From contig NC_092572.1 of the NCBI RefSeq assembly GCF_037975245.1, forward strand, positions 31,841,989 to 31,905,988: DNA of 64,000 bases, read 5' to 3'. Positions within the stretch are counted from its first letter, which is position 1, and every line of letters begins with the position of its first letter. Shown one piece after another: positions 25,578 to 36,566 of this stretch. A program made the translations under genes and the position numbers. The DNA is from Apostichopus japonicus. Its lineage: Eukaryota; Echinodermata; Holothuroidea; Aspidochirotida; Stichopodidae. The notes below the pieces were generated by a model. The model was given only the letters and a program-made list of their open reading frames with translations, made no database searches and was not told the DNA's origin.

Positions 25578-25824
25578 CTTTAGTTGCCACCTGAGGCTTG
25601 AAGTTAGATTTGCAAAGACAATCATAGGAATATTTCCACTCCCAGAGATGACAACCCTGAGGATCAGAGACCAGACCAGAGCTGATGTTTATTTTTTTAC
25701 CAGTGGTTTTTAATATTTGTGTAACTTTTTGATGTGCAATTAGCAATTTAACGGGTGAGTGAAACCATGCTGTCTCCATTTTTTTTGTACTCTCCCCAAT
25801 GAGATCAAAGTATAACCGTGCCAT
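25578..25824 (-). CDS. Minus-strand SET-fragment gene, first coding exon
   Basis: From ATG this exon encodes 82 residues, MARLYFDLIGESTKKMETAW, through QGCHLWEWKYSYDCLC, to FKPQVATK, and ends at AAAG|GTATGT in phase 1. Spliced to the SET exon it gives ATK-G-YGV, placing the GxGV motif of the SET domain directly after it, which is the reason for joining the two. A TTTTTCAG acceptor lies about 70 bases upstream of the ATG, so the 5' UTR may be spliced. The N-terminal domain is not recognised. The gap between this exon and the SET exon holds two unassigned open frames. Confidence 0.45.
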
Positions 25825-25899
25825 AAAGTATTATTTTAAGCAAGTGTTGTAATAATATTGTAGGGTAAGTGTATCCTTACCCAGTAATGTTACTGAAAA

Positions 25900-28800
25900 A
25901 TTAGGTCCCGATCGAACAACAATTGCATTTATTTTTACTAGCCCCTAGTTGCTATCGTATCACTTCCCAATCCCATAATGTGCGAATATATTCTACACTA
26001 TAGGGCAGCTGGTCAAGTACCTTACTAGCTTCACTGTTTTACCTCTGTTCGCCTGTCCTGCCCCTTCAATCAATTTTCACCGCCCAGTCCCCCATTCATT
26101 AGCACTTATATTTGTACTTCCCTGTCGCCAACTCCATAGGTTTATATTTTTCTTGCTAAATTCCACAGTTCACTATTCACTATTTGCATGTGCATATCGT
26201 ACGCCTGTTTGAACTTGAGAGTTTAAACTACACATGCGCAAAGCCTCAAAACCTGATCCAATATTTACCCTGGGCTCTTTGCAGTGTCTGTAAACAACCA
26301 GCTCCACGAAAATTACAGTTACCCAGGGATAGGCTATATCAATAACTTTCTACGAAATATGCATTAAAAAAATCCTTTAAATTTGACAATGCAGGAAGTT
26401 CAGTAATTTACCCAGGAACCTGTTTTAAAAATTACCAAATTTATTTTATGCATGGTTCACCACAAATAAGCATATTCTGAAAATTTTAGTTGAATTGCTT
26501 CACAACTGGTCTGATTTTCATTGTGAATTGCTTCCCAATGGGTTTGAAATATTCACTAGAAATGCCAGTTGTTGCATCTGTACCTGTACTTGAAGTTCCT
26601 CTTTTGCATCAAAAAAAGGTTGGTAGATTAGAAACTAGAAAGGGAAATTGTGAACCCCCTTTAGAGTTGTATATTCAACCTCAACCATTGACAAGTAGAG
26701 TGATTCAAATGAAAACTAGTCACATTTTTTAACAAGCAGAGTTGAGAGCTATGAAATTCACTCAGTTGCACGCACTGATCAAGGTTTTCAACTCAAAATG
26801 GGATGTTTAGATTTGCAGCTACAGCAAGGGGCGTGTCCATTCTTTATTAATTTATAATATAAGACTATCATGATATTCCACCCAGTAATGCAATATCTGC
26901 CAGAAGTATTTGTTCACAAGCAGAAGATATTTATTGTGTAATGGATTGTTCAGGAATGCCAAAACCAAATAGTGGATAAAGTCATGTGTATTATGTGTAC
27001 AGAAGCAGTTTAAATGGCATAGTTTGTATATAGGTTATAATAAAGGGTTAGCCTGTCATTTTCTATGAGTTACTGTGTATGTACATTACCAAAAATGTTA
27101 TTTACATGTATGCCTTTAATGCAAAAATATAGGAGTTTCATTTTGTAGCTACTGTAGGCCTTTTCTTCATAATAGTACCAACCATTGGCAAATGTGTTTC
27201 ACTTTGTAGGAAAGAAATACTTTTTTTTGAGATGTGCAGATGAGTTTTTGCATCTCTCAAATGTTTCATATTGATAGGTCAGTATTTACCTTTTAAAAAA
27301 CATGTGTAGATTTATTTTGGTGTGATGTAGCATAAAATTTGCAACTTGTGGATTTGGCCAACAATTTATTCAGCGATTAAAGTTAAATTTATAGTGGATA
27401 TTAGTGAAATTACTAGTGATTGCTCGAAAAGATTGGAGAGTTGCAAGCAAATCTGTCAAACCAGTGGTGACATGTGAATACAAAGGGTTGACAGCACCAA
27501 AATTAATGCATGTAACTTTTGACTGCATGTTACTTAAATAGCTTACATGTGTGTGCGCACGTGTGCATGCACACATGTAAGCTATGTGTGCATGTGCATG
27601 CAAGTAAAATATTCAGTAATCATCATATCCCGAAATGGCCTACATAAACAAAACCCAGGAGTAACTTTGAAAACACCCTTTTTGTATTTTTCACTTGGGG
27701 TGCAGGTAATGATTTGTTTGTGCAGGTAATTTTTGTTTAACCTACATGCACAGGTGCATGTACAATTTTTTTTTTGTAATTGGAACACTGGTTGACAGTC
27801 ACCAGTTTATTACACCTCTGTTTATAGCTCCATGATTACACATTCAAGAAAGAAAACAGCCTCAGGTCATACCAATTACAGGTCACTACATCAAACCACT
27901 ATACATCTGTTGCATTCAATTCAATACCATGAATGCCATAATATATTGACCAATCCCAAGACTTCTAGTCATTAAAGTTACAGTAAATTCATCAAATCTT
28001 TGACATGGCAATATGTGCACCTACTCTAAACCATGGCAGTGAGGGAAGATCTCACCATGAAATGTATAAATGTCCCAATGCACCACCTCACATATCCATG
28101 AATGTAAACACCTGTTCCAACATGCATGACCATAAACATAATACTTTTTATAGAACAGGTTCAGCAGATGACTCTTTAGTTCTGTTTCTCGTTAGACATA
28201 AATTTGGCATCCTACTAACCACATCTTAGATAACAATTATTTTACCTCTGTGTGAAAGCATCGGTGACTAAAACAGCTATGTAAATTAGTGTACTGGTTT
28301 CATCTTAACAAGTTCTAAGTGCTGGGCAGAAGAGCAATAGAGACAGAAATTGCCCTAGGATTGATTACAGATAAAAGATAAAAGTGAATCTGTGTAAGAA
28401 TGGCACTGTATACTGTGTGGCACAGTGCAGCACAGTGTAACAGGAACTGGAATAGATACTTACCAGTTGGAGTAGTTTTATGTGGTTCGAGTTAGTGTTA
28501 ATATTCACTAACAGCTGTATGCCGTTCTATGCCATATACTGTGTACAGGTAAGGTGGGAAGGGGAAAGGGTAACGACAATGTTCGCTCTACATTAGCAAC
28601 GTAGGTTTCTGCAGGTTGATATGTACATATGCTTTTACTTTAACCTTTGATTTGGTCCATGACACTTGCCTTTAATGATTAATGTGTAGTCGATTATATG
28701 CAAAGACTTGATGGGTCAAGTATCAATGCTCACTTTACAGAGACAGCAAATGAATATACTGTTATCAGTGTTCTTTCTTACAAAGTAATCTTGAATTTCA

Positions 28801-31800
28801 AGGTAATGATTCTCATGTCTGCTTTGGTAGCATACTGTACCTAGTTTTGCAGATACTTTTCTAGGACTTATATTCCGAGAGCACCATTGGTATTCATGTG
28901 TAGCCTTACCTATGGAAAATGGTGACATATTTTAGTGTGTTTCACAGAACATGAGTCTTGAAAGTAGAATGCATAAATATGCTATTGTTTAAGTGTAAAA
29001 TACATTTTAAAAATTTAAGGGTTGGAACAGTCCTTTTCCTTTCATTTACATCAAACCTCTCATTGACCAAAAATCTTTCACTTGTATTCTTTTTTATCAT
29101 ATCCTTTTTATATTCATGATGTAAGATCTTTTTATCATGAAATTTGTTTGATGTAACTTTGAAGTTTACCTACTTCACAAGTTAAAGAGAAATTTGTTCA
29201 AAACTTTCTCAAGGCAAGAGGGATGTTATGAAGTGATATTCTACACCCCCCTCCCATGCACTTTAAGTTCTTATCAAACAAGATTATTTATTCCTTTGCA
29301 CTATTGACCTTCAACTTTCCCCTTCTAGGGTAGGGTACTACAGTTCCCAAAATTATAGATATACTTTAGAAATTGTTCTGTCCATTTCCCAGATGTATAC
29401 AGTACTGTAAGGAAGGTTCAGAAAAGGAAAATCAACTAAAAATTAGGATAAAGAGTTGTTTTCATTCTCACTTTGTGATATTTGGACCGGCGAAGACTAG
29501 AGAATACCCAGAGTTTTAGCAACTGCCTAAAACTGTATGATCTGATCTATTATTTACGTCAATGAGTTTCATTCAATCTGGGAGTCAAACAATATAAGAG
29601 AAAACTAATTAATGATAGCCTTTAAACTTTGTTTCTAAACAGATATGCTTGAATTACAAATAAAAGTATAAAAAAAAACATAATCAATGCATCTAATCAA
29701 TGCATATACTGTACATAAACAGAATAATTTGAATTCGCGCAAGTGAACCCTGCACTACATTAGATCGAAAAAGACGTGCAATTAAACCAAACTAAACATA
29801 CTAAATTTCCCGTTACTTCTACATAAAATATCAATACAAAAACAACAACTTACTTCTTTGGCAGTATACTAAAATTTCAAGCTATAATAACTTCAGACTA
29901 TCAAGCTTTCCTGAGAAAAAACGGTTAATAGTTCTTACAGTAAACAAATCGACCGTGTAGGAATGTCGTAATTGTTTCCTGAGCGTGACCGGAAATTAAG
30001 TACTAAAATATGATAAATGAAAAGGTTAAATAGAACTGAAGGTAGCATACGCCCATTAAAAGCCCCATTGACTTACACACTAAATCACAAAAGTAATGTG
30101 GTCTCTAAGTCTAGATAGAAGTTTTCACTAGCTAAACGCTACCCATCACCGGATAGCTGACAAGTTGGCCTTTCATGGCACCATCAATTTTCCGTACCAT
30201 GACCATGAAGATTTTTTGCTATCCGAGCCGGAAGTTTTCGTCACTTGTAAACAAACCTCTTCACTCAGTGGTAAACAAATTTCCTACGCTGCTCCCGGGA
30301 GGCCTAAAGGGGTCTAAAATTGCCTCAATTGACCCAATTTTCTCACCACATGTACTTCCATTCATGCTCTTCAACATGCAAGCCACAAAAAACTAGATTA
30401 TGATTGATAACAGGTCACAAAAGATGTTCTCCCGCTGCTTTTCGGCACTTTTCCTGAAGGAGAACAATCGAGCGGATTGATATAGACTCTAATAGGAGTA
30501 TGCCACCTGAAGCGTGCAGTAATCCCGACTGCTCGCAACATCATTCATCAGTGATAAATTTGTAAATGTTCTTTCTGTTCAACATTAGGGTATATTGAAC
30601 CAGTCACTGTTGAGATGCACATCATGTGTCCGTCCAAGCTTTTACAACTTTCGGATTGTTTTTCTTGGGATTTATTATTTCTGGAAAGTTAGCGGAATCA
30701 ATCAGACATCAATTCCTTTCTTTCTAAAATGCACACTAAACATCCTTCAAAATAGCCCTCTTACTGACCAACGCGTATGACTCATCACCTTGACCGAAAA
30801 TCCTGTGGCTCTGTGCGGACAAGTTGGTTGGACTATTCCATTCATCAGGGGGGGGGGTCTTAAACAGTTTTTCTATAATTAGGATTGCATTAGATAAATT
30901 AATTGGTAATTACTTGTTTCAACATTTAATGATGCATATTCTACGGTCATTTTCTTTGAAATAATATTAAGTTCGATAAAATATGACGTTTTGAAAGCGA
31001 ATCTCGGCTGTGGCGTTGTAGGTGAACACTGTGCATTGTGGCTGTACCCTATTGCAGAGTACAGGATACAGTACACATATCATGTAACGGCATGCCCACC
31101 GAAGAAAGCGTAACTTGTATTTTTCTTAGAAGATATTCGATTGCATGATTGTACTTGGTCCGATTGAAGATAGTGACCAATGAAAATGAATTTAACATCA
31201 ATTTAAAGTTATTATATATAAAGAAAAAATACTTCCCAAAACCGTTTGAACTAAATTTGTCAATGAATATTCAAGAGGAGGGTTACGCAAACAAAGTACG
31301 GCTATCAAATGGTGATTTTCTTCAGTATGTACTGTGTGTAATCAATGAGGGTTTTGAGTTCGATATTTATTAACCTTGCATCGTAAATCACCCAAGTCCG
31401 GTGGAATTTTAAACTGTATTGTTAAGAAAAGAACAGAACTTGAGAGACAACACATTTCTCTGTTTAGTGCCGTTTGAACTAAGTTTTTTCGGTATAAACT
31501 GTTCACGTTATGGCTGTAGGAAAATGGTCTATATGGTAAAGTCATAGGCCTAAAACTGCGGCGGTCGAACTCAGTTCGCGTGCCACACAGGGAATGGCGC
31601 TAAGGAATTGATATGCCTGCAATGGTTGTTATGGGTATGATTTAATGAATTGTTTATCACCAGTATCTTGAAGTAATTTTACAAAGGACTTTATTGAACT
31701 TTTGTATTACAGAAAAAAATGATTTGTGTTGTCAATGGAACTCTTTAATCATTTTCTTTTTGGGTGGGCGCATTATAATAAATTTCCCCTGCGGGCAGCG

Positions 31801-32377
31801 ATAATGCCATATTTTTCCAAGCTTATAGGTGGTATTTGCCACATAGGCCACTAGTTAGTATTGGTGGTATTGTTAACAGGTGATTTGAATAAGTACTTTC
31901 AGAGAAATCCCAAGATAAATGTTTTGTTGCAATAAATGACCTTTTTTTCCATACAAAATGCAGTAGGCACTAGGCCTTTATAATTAGGCTAGTCCAAAAT
32001 CGGTAAAATAATGAATCATTGTTTATCAATGAAGCGCAACCTAGCTCAGATATATATTCATATGTGAAAAAACCTATCCATACTCCAACACAACTCTCTT
32101 CTAAGTTTCCGAATGGCCCTGATGCGAAACGTTTGGAATTGCCCTAGTATCCTACTACTAAGTACTAGGCTAATAAATACACGATAATATCAATTAGGCC
32201 TATGATAGGGCTAGTTACGTTTTAACTAAGTTAGGCCTAACGTTATGCACAGCCTATAGACCTAACCAGCTGGCGTAATTAGGAGAAAGCCATAAATAAT
32301 AGCCAAGCAGAGTGTGCTTCGAAAATATAATACGGCCGCTTATGCCATTAAATGAACTACGCAAATAGTTAACTTAC
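25900..32377. other. 6.5-kb AT-rich stretch without an identified gene
   Basis: Both strands were scanned and the open frames are short and lack domain motifs. Notable items are an 80-codon plus-strand open frame at 26490-26732 without known similarity, an alternating purine-pyrimidine palindromic block at 27547-27602, and the G-run near 30850. It could be the 5' intron of the minus-strand SET-fragment gene if the CpG-rich exon at 32378-32525 is its first exon. Confidence 0.45.
27540..27604. repeat. Alternating (TG/CA) palindromic block
   Basis: The arms acatgtgtg…cgcacgtgtgcatgcacac and agctatgtgtgcatgtgcatgc are largely self-complementary and alternate purine with pyrimidine. The sequence could form a hairpin or Z-DNA. 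No function is implied. Confidence 0.5.
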
Positions 32378-32525
32378 CGTTCTTCCCGCGCCGTGTGACT
32401 CGCACATCTGCATTTGGATGGACTGTATCTAGGCATATACTCGATAGGCTAGCTAGGCACGATCGAGGTTCGCGTACGTATAGCCGTACTGCGCGAAGAG
32501 CGTAACGTAATAGAGGGCCGGCTTC
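32378..32525 (-). promoter_or_regulatory. CpG-rich first-exon and promoter candidate, reading left
   Basis: A short island of CpG dinucleotides (gcgcg, tacgtacgcg, cgatcgagg) stands out in otherwise CpG-poor DNA. On the minus strand it ends in a near-consensus donor, AACG|GTAAGT at 32377-32372. A small ORF starting MQMCESHGAGRT reaches the donor in phase 0, which does not match the exon at 25578-25824 as coding, so this is better read as a 5' UTR exon with a small upstream ORF or as the start of an unseen gene. It sits 450 bases inside the right end of the putative large element and would drive transcription inward. Confidence 0.35.
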
Positions 32526-32894
32526 TCATCGGTGCAATAAGATACCGTGCAATACAATATTGGCAATATATCTTCATTTTCGCTATTCATTGCTTAAAAG
32601 AGGCTAATATATTTTTCCTTTGGGTAATATGTTTAAAAGGGTGATTTTATAATAAAGATATACATATCGATTTTCATTTTAAAGGCCATAATCAAAATGT
32701 TGCCGAAAGTGCTGTTTTTAACACACGCACATATAGCCAATATCAGAATGCCCATCTTCAATGCTTTCTAATTTACCTAGTTTTTACTTAATTTTTATAA
32801 ATCTTAATAGAAACGAACATTTTTCAACCCCCCTTGACTTGCTTCCAACAATATTTGCAGAATGTAACTCTATCGTTCCAATTTAAAAGGCAGA

Positions 32895-32927
32895 ACTTAG
32901 GGCGACAGTATATATGTCGCCCTAAGT
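32895..32927. repeat. Palindrome with 13-bp arms matching the left-end palindrome
   Basis: acttagggcgaca and its exact complement flank seven bases. The arms are identical to the core of the palindrome at 2819-2852, although no satellite array surrounds it here. It is followed outward by gcactta-type and AACGGTC motifs that mirror the left end. Confidence 0.9.
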
Positions 32928-32981
32928 CAAATGGTGCCCTAAGTGCTATTTTTTTCACATGAAGTGTTGCCTAACGGTCGG

Positions 32982-32984
<3 letters not shown>

Positions 32985-33057
<73 letters not shown>

Positions 33058-33120
33058 TATATTGATATCTTATAAAATATAGTTATATATAAGGGATATA
33101 ATATAATGAATATATGAATA
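32985..33120. repeat. (TA)n microsatellite and AT-rich tract at the right end
   Basis: About 70 bases of pure TA repeat begin immediately after the reversed terminal motif and continue into 'gggatataatataatgaa' type sequence that resembles the AT-rich tract on the left side of the block. Confidence 0.95.
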
Positions 33121-33668
33121 TATATGAATATTTTAGGGATAGAATGAAGACTGAGATGTCAAAATATGTTTTGAACTGAAGCACATTGATGGAACTCACA
33201 GCTTCATAGCATTGTATGTTGTTGAGAAATATAATAATGTAGGTTTTCACTATATTATGATTAGTGCATTGTTCTGTGTAATCTGTGATGTCATACAGTG
33301 ACTGTACCAACAGCTCTTTCTCCTGTAAAATTAAAGTTATGATATTAATCCTTTGAAAATGATTTAGTCGTGTCCCAGGAAGCTGCAGTTTGCAGTGTAC
33401 TCAAATGACTTCACAATTAAACACTGCTCCTTATCATGGAGGAGTCCTACTTTATCAGTGAAAAATAAATAAAGAATTTATAAATAAATATTATATATAA
33501 TATTAATATTTTAATATTTTTTAATATTTTAATTAAAATTTATAATTTACTAATGTACATTAATATATTTAATATAGTATTGTTCGATACAGGTGACAAA
33601 CGCCTACAGTACTGTACAGTGGAATTACAATCTTCCTTACCGGTTTCGAACCTCTGGACATACAATCA
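33121..33668. other. AT-rich intron sequence
   Basis: No gene is recognised. It contains A/T repeats around 33470-33560 and an 'attttagggatagaatgaag' block near 33130 that matches sequence left of the 209-bp array. Confidence 0.5.
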
Positions 33669-33741
33669 GCATCCATAGCCTAGTGGTTAGGGTGTCCGCG
33701 TACAGAGCGGAAGGCCCGTGGTTCGAATCCCGGTGGAGGCT
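33669..33741 (+). tRNA. tRNA-like sequence, anticodon position ACA; probable SINE head or pseudogene
   Basis: The A box (TAGCCTAGTGG) and B box (GGTTCGAATCC) match RNA polymerase III promoters. The acceptor arms GCATCCA/TGGAGGC pair at six of seven positions, and the anticodon stem TCCGC/GCGGA is perfect around loop GTACAGA, which gives ACA (a Cys codon, not normally read by A34). The T stem has two mismatches. A T6 run starts six bases after the 3' end and could terminate transcription. The damaged T stem and odd anticodon argue against a working tRNA, so a tRNA-derived SINE or tRNA pseudogene is more likely. Confidence 0.5.
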
Positions 33742-34010
33742 GAAAGTTTTTTCACTGTTCTTCATTTTCCAACTCATTACGATTTTCATTTATATATATA
33801 TATATATGGTCACTTTCGGTGATCATGCACTGAAGAAGAGCTAGTTTTGCTCGAAAGCTCTGCAAAAACCAAACATTGGCTGTTTTACTTCCAATCACTT
33901 ACCTAATTCAATTATTGTATCTCACTCGAGATCCAGCCTTTCTCTAAATGCAGCATAGTTGTTTAACAGTTATTCAGTTATTCCTATATATATATATATA
34001 TATCTATATC

Positions 34011-34044
<34 letters not shown>

Positions 34045-34063
34045 GATATATATATATATATAG

Positions 34064-34090
<27 letters not shown>
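33669..34090 (+). mobile_element. Candidate tRNA-derived SINE with (TA)n tail
   Basis: The tRNA-like head is followed by a body with the stem motif agagct…agctct (in tgaagaagagctagttttgctcgaaagctctgc-type sequence, 33830-33863), then about 120 bases ending in long (TA)n tracts. Head, body and simple-repeat tail in this order are what SINEs show. Target-site duplications were not identified, and no second copy is present in the window. Confidence 0.35.
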
Positions 34091-34097
<7 letters not shown>

Positions 34098-34500
34098 AAA
34101 CTAAATAAATAAATAAATTCTTTCCATTTATGACAGCAATCATTGTATATTATGATATGAATGAAATATAATAACATCTTGGTTTCCAATTGTTTCAAGT
34201 CTGGATGTATGACACTATATTTTAACATTGCTGTTTGTATTACTGAGTAATTTTAAACTGACTGGCATGTTTGAGCAATGACAGTGTCTTAGTTTGTGTT
34301 GGGAGTGAGCTTCCTTTACATTTGAAGATTATACTACATTAGTTGTTAATAAATGTTACCAAAGATACAGTGTTACGAGATTGCCCAAACTATTGATATC
34401 AGTATGGTACATTTTTTTAAATATTCTGTTGTAAATTGTGAAACATTTGAACTTGTTTCAATAGAAATTGAACTGTGCTTTCTGTTTCCTTGTATTAAAG

Positions 34501-36566
34501 ACAAAGAGAGCTTATTCCTGAAATGCTTACAACAGAAGATAAAGAGTTGGTTTGAAACCATGACTCCTGTCCCCTGGATGAAGTCTTGTCAATGGAAATC
34601 AAGTGATCTCTTTATAGCCAGCGGCTTAGTCTTAACAAATTCTGGTTCAAAAATATCTAGCAGAGAAGTTGACCGAAAATGTAAGCTACACTACCTAGAT
34701 ATCTTTACTGATGAAAGACTAAAAGCAGAGACTCGAATCATTCTGGAAGGACAGCCAGGCTCCGGCAAGACAATGCTCTCCTCTCAGTTGGCCTATGACT
34801 GGTGTTGTGGAAAGCTTATGGATATCCCCATGGTCATCTATCTGCCCTTGAAAATTGTTGATGACATGACAATTATTCAAGCTATCAAGATGTTTTACAT
34901 TCGTAAAGGCATTCCCATCACAGAAGAGGATATTGAGTCTATGCTTAACAGTGGTAAGAAGAAAGTCTACCTCATATTGGATGGGTTAGAAGAATACAAT
35001 GGTGTAACCAAAGATGGAAGTCCCTCAGAAGTCATGAGAGTAATGACAAAGGAAAAACTGTCCAACTGCATTGTTATGATCACAAATAGGACAGATTATA
35101 CCAAGCATCTACCTCCAGGTCCAATGTTGAAGATAGGAAGCTTTGGTGAGGACGAAAGGAATGAATACATTAAAAAGGTCTTCTCTGATGATGTCAAAAG
35201 GCAAGAAGAAGTAAAGGAATTGATTGATAATGTTCCATTTATTCTTGATCTTTGTAATGTTCCACTACTCTTTGTGTTGTTAGTACATAACATTGATAGA
35301 TTAGGAAAGTTACAAGAGGGTCAGCTTGACAGGGTTACTCCTTTTGTGAAGGCCATTGTAGACATTCTGTGTTCTGTGCAGGATGAGGAAGACAACCAGA
35401 GTCATCTATCTAACCAGCAGCCGGAATCAGTTTGTGAAGAGGATGAGAGCAGGTTAGAGAGTGAAGCATTTATCAAGCAGGAGGAATATGGAGTAGCTGG
35501 TGCTAAGTTTGCTGAGTGGGAGCCTGAGGCACAATCATCTGGTCACCACACACATGATTTCACACTGAAGAATCATGCTACCATTAAGTTTGATCCTGAT
35601 TCTTTTGTATATCATGGACGGGAAGATGTTTCATTTGTTTCATCAGATTCGGAAAAGGATGAAGAAAGTACATCTGACACTGAAGAGACCCCTGGGTCAC
35701 TTCTGGAATATACTAGTGAAGAGTATGAGAGCAGTTCAGAGAGTCATGATTCAACAGACTCCCAAGATACATGCATTACATTGGAGGAACTTGCATTTAA
35801 TGGCCTCTGTAAAGGAAACAAACAATTGTTTTGGCAGAAAAACTTTGTGGATAGATGTGTCAGCGATAGCAAAACATGGATAGATGCTGGGTTACTTGTT
35901 GTTGAGGAAGGAACTCCAGTTAATTCCCCTGATAGAAATCTTCAGAACGACTCACGCAGTAGAACTACCCAGTCACTGAACACATCTAATGTTACTTCAG
36001 AGATAAAAAGAGGGGTACCACCTGAACCTGATATTTTGGCATCTGACAATCAATCAGAGAGGAATCCAATATTGGAATCGAAAGAGAAAAAATCAGAACC
36101 TTTACTGAACAGAAAAACTTCGAAATATATCTCGCTACAGGTCAAATTCCTTCATAAGTTAATTCAAGAGTGGTTTGCAGCAAAGTATTTAGCCCGCCTC
36201 TTCTGGGGTCACAAAACAACTGAACACCATTACAAGTATCAATTGTTCAGAGAACACTTGGCTAACATAGACCCAGCTGATCTCTATTATATCTTGCGCT
36301 TCACTTGTCACATCTGTCCTCCCAGCTTTCATTTCATTGCCAGTTTTCTCATGAGAGACTTTACAACAGGAGATGGTGAGATTCCTGATTACATCATGAA
36401 CTGCATCTGCCTCTGTTTTGCCGAGTATGATGGTTACAAAGGACACAAGTTCAAGGACATTGTCACAGAGATCTTTAGAAGAGAATCTGTCAACTTCAGC
36501 TCTGAAGATAGTCAACTGCTGCTGAGGTCAAAGGTTTCTATGCTCACCTTTGCTTCAAGATCAAAG
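34501..36566 (+). CDS. NLR-like gene, exon c: NACHT NTPase with helical tail and acidic insertions
   Basis: This exon encodes 688 residues and follows DED2 in phase. Residue numbers count from the first visible exon. Walker A is GQPGSGKT (274-281), Walker B is VYLILDGLEE (LILDGLEE at 348-355) and sensor 1 is MITNRT (383-388). A winged-helix-like NVPLLFVLL follows, and FLHKLIQEWFAAKYLA matches the conserved NLR helix downstream of the NTPase. This is a STAND ATPase that should switch between ADP- and ATP-bound states and oligomerise on activation. Two Ser/Glu/Asp-rich inserts interrupt the helical part, one of roughly 130 residues before TLEELAFNGL and one of about 60 before the FLHKL helix. 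The exon ends at AAG|GTAAAG in phase 0. The frame upstream of 34501 belongs to the intron. Confidence 0.93.

Larger units (their letters stand above)
2642..32979. mobile_element. Putative ~30-kb element bounded by related inverted ends
   Basis: The left end carries GACCGTT, then GGC(G/A)ACA, an A-run, and AGCACTTAGGGC. The same order of motifs appears in reverse complement at 32973-32979 and inward. Next to each end is a near-identical palindrome built from cttagggcgaca and its complement (2819-2852 and 32895-32927). Both ends adjoin long (TA)n tracts. Between them lie a satellite, a basic-protein gene reading right, a SET-fragment gene reading left, and a CpG-rich first-exon candidate at the right end. 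This is seen directly. That the block moved as one unit is inference: no transposase is recognised, and the simple TA flanks hide any target-site duplication. The alternative is two unrelated insertions of one short satellite-derived repeat in opposite orientation. Confidence 0.35.
2205..34500 (+). other. 32.3-kb phase-1 intron between DED2 and NACHT exons
   Basis: The donor after exon b and the acceptor before the NACHT exon are both phase 1, so the whole interval can be removed as one intron. It is filled by (TA)n tracts, a 209-bp satellite, a 145-bp satellite, nested gene candidates on both strands and a tRNA-derived SINE candidate. All of these are listed separately. Cryptic extra exons of the host gene are possible, but I could not find one with a recognisable domain. 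Confidence 0.55.

Noticed and set aside
26490-26732. 80-codon plus-strand ORF
   Set aside because: No domain, no convincing splice sites and no neighbouring exons; it may be chance.
33669-33741. Functional tRNA-Cys gene
   Set aside because: Two T-stem mismatches, an A-G mismatch in the acceptor stem and an ACA anticodon make function unlikely.
34010-34228. Minus-strand ORF of repeating Tyr-Ile
   Set aside because: It is a translation of the (TA)n microsatellite.
34353-34500. Start of the NACHT ORF at the first ATG (34353)
   Set aside because: The first 49 codons are AT-rich intron sequence ending in an AG acceptor in exactly the phase of DED2; the ATG would leave out an in-phase splice site.
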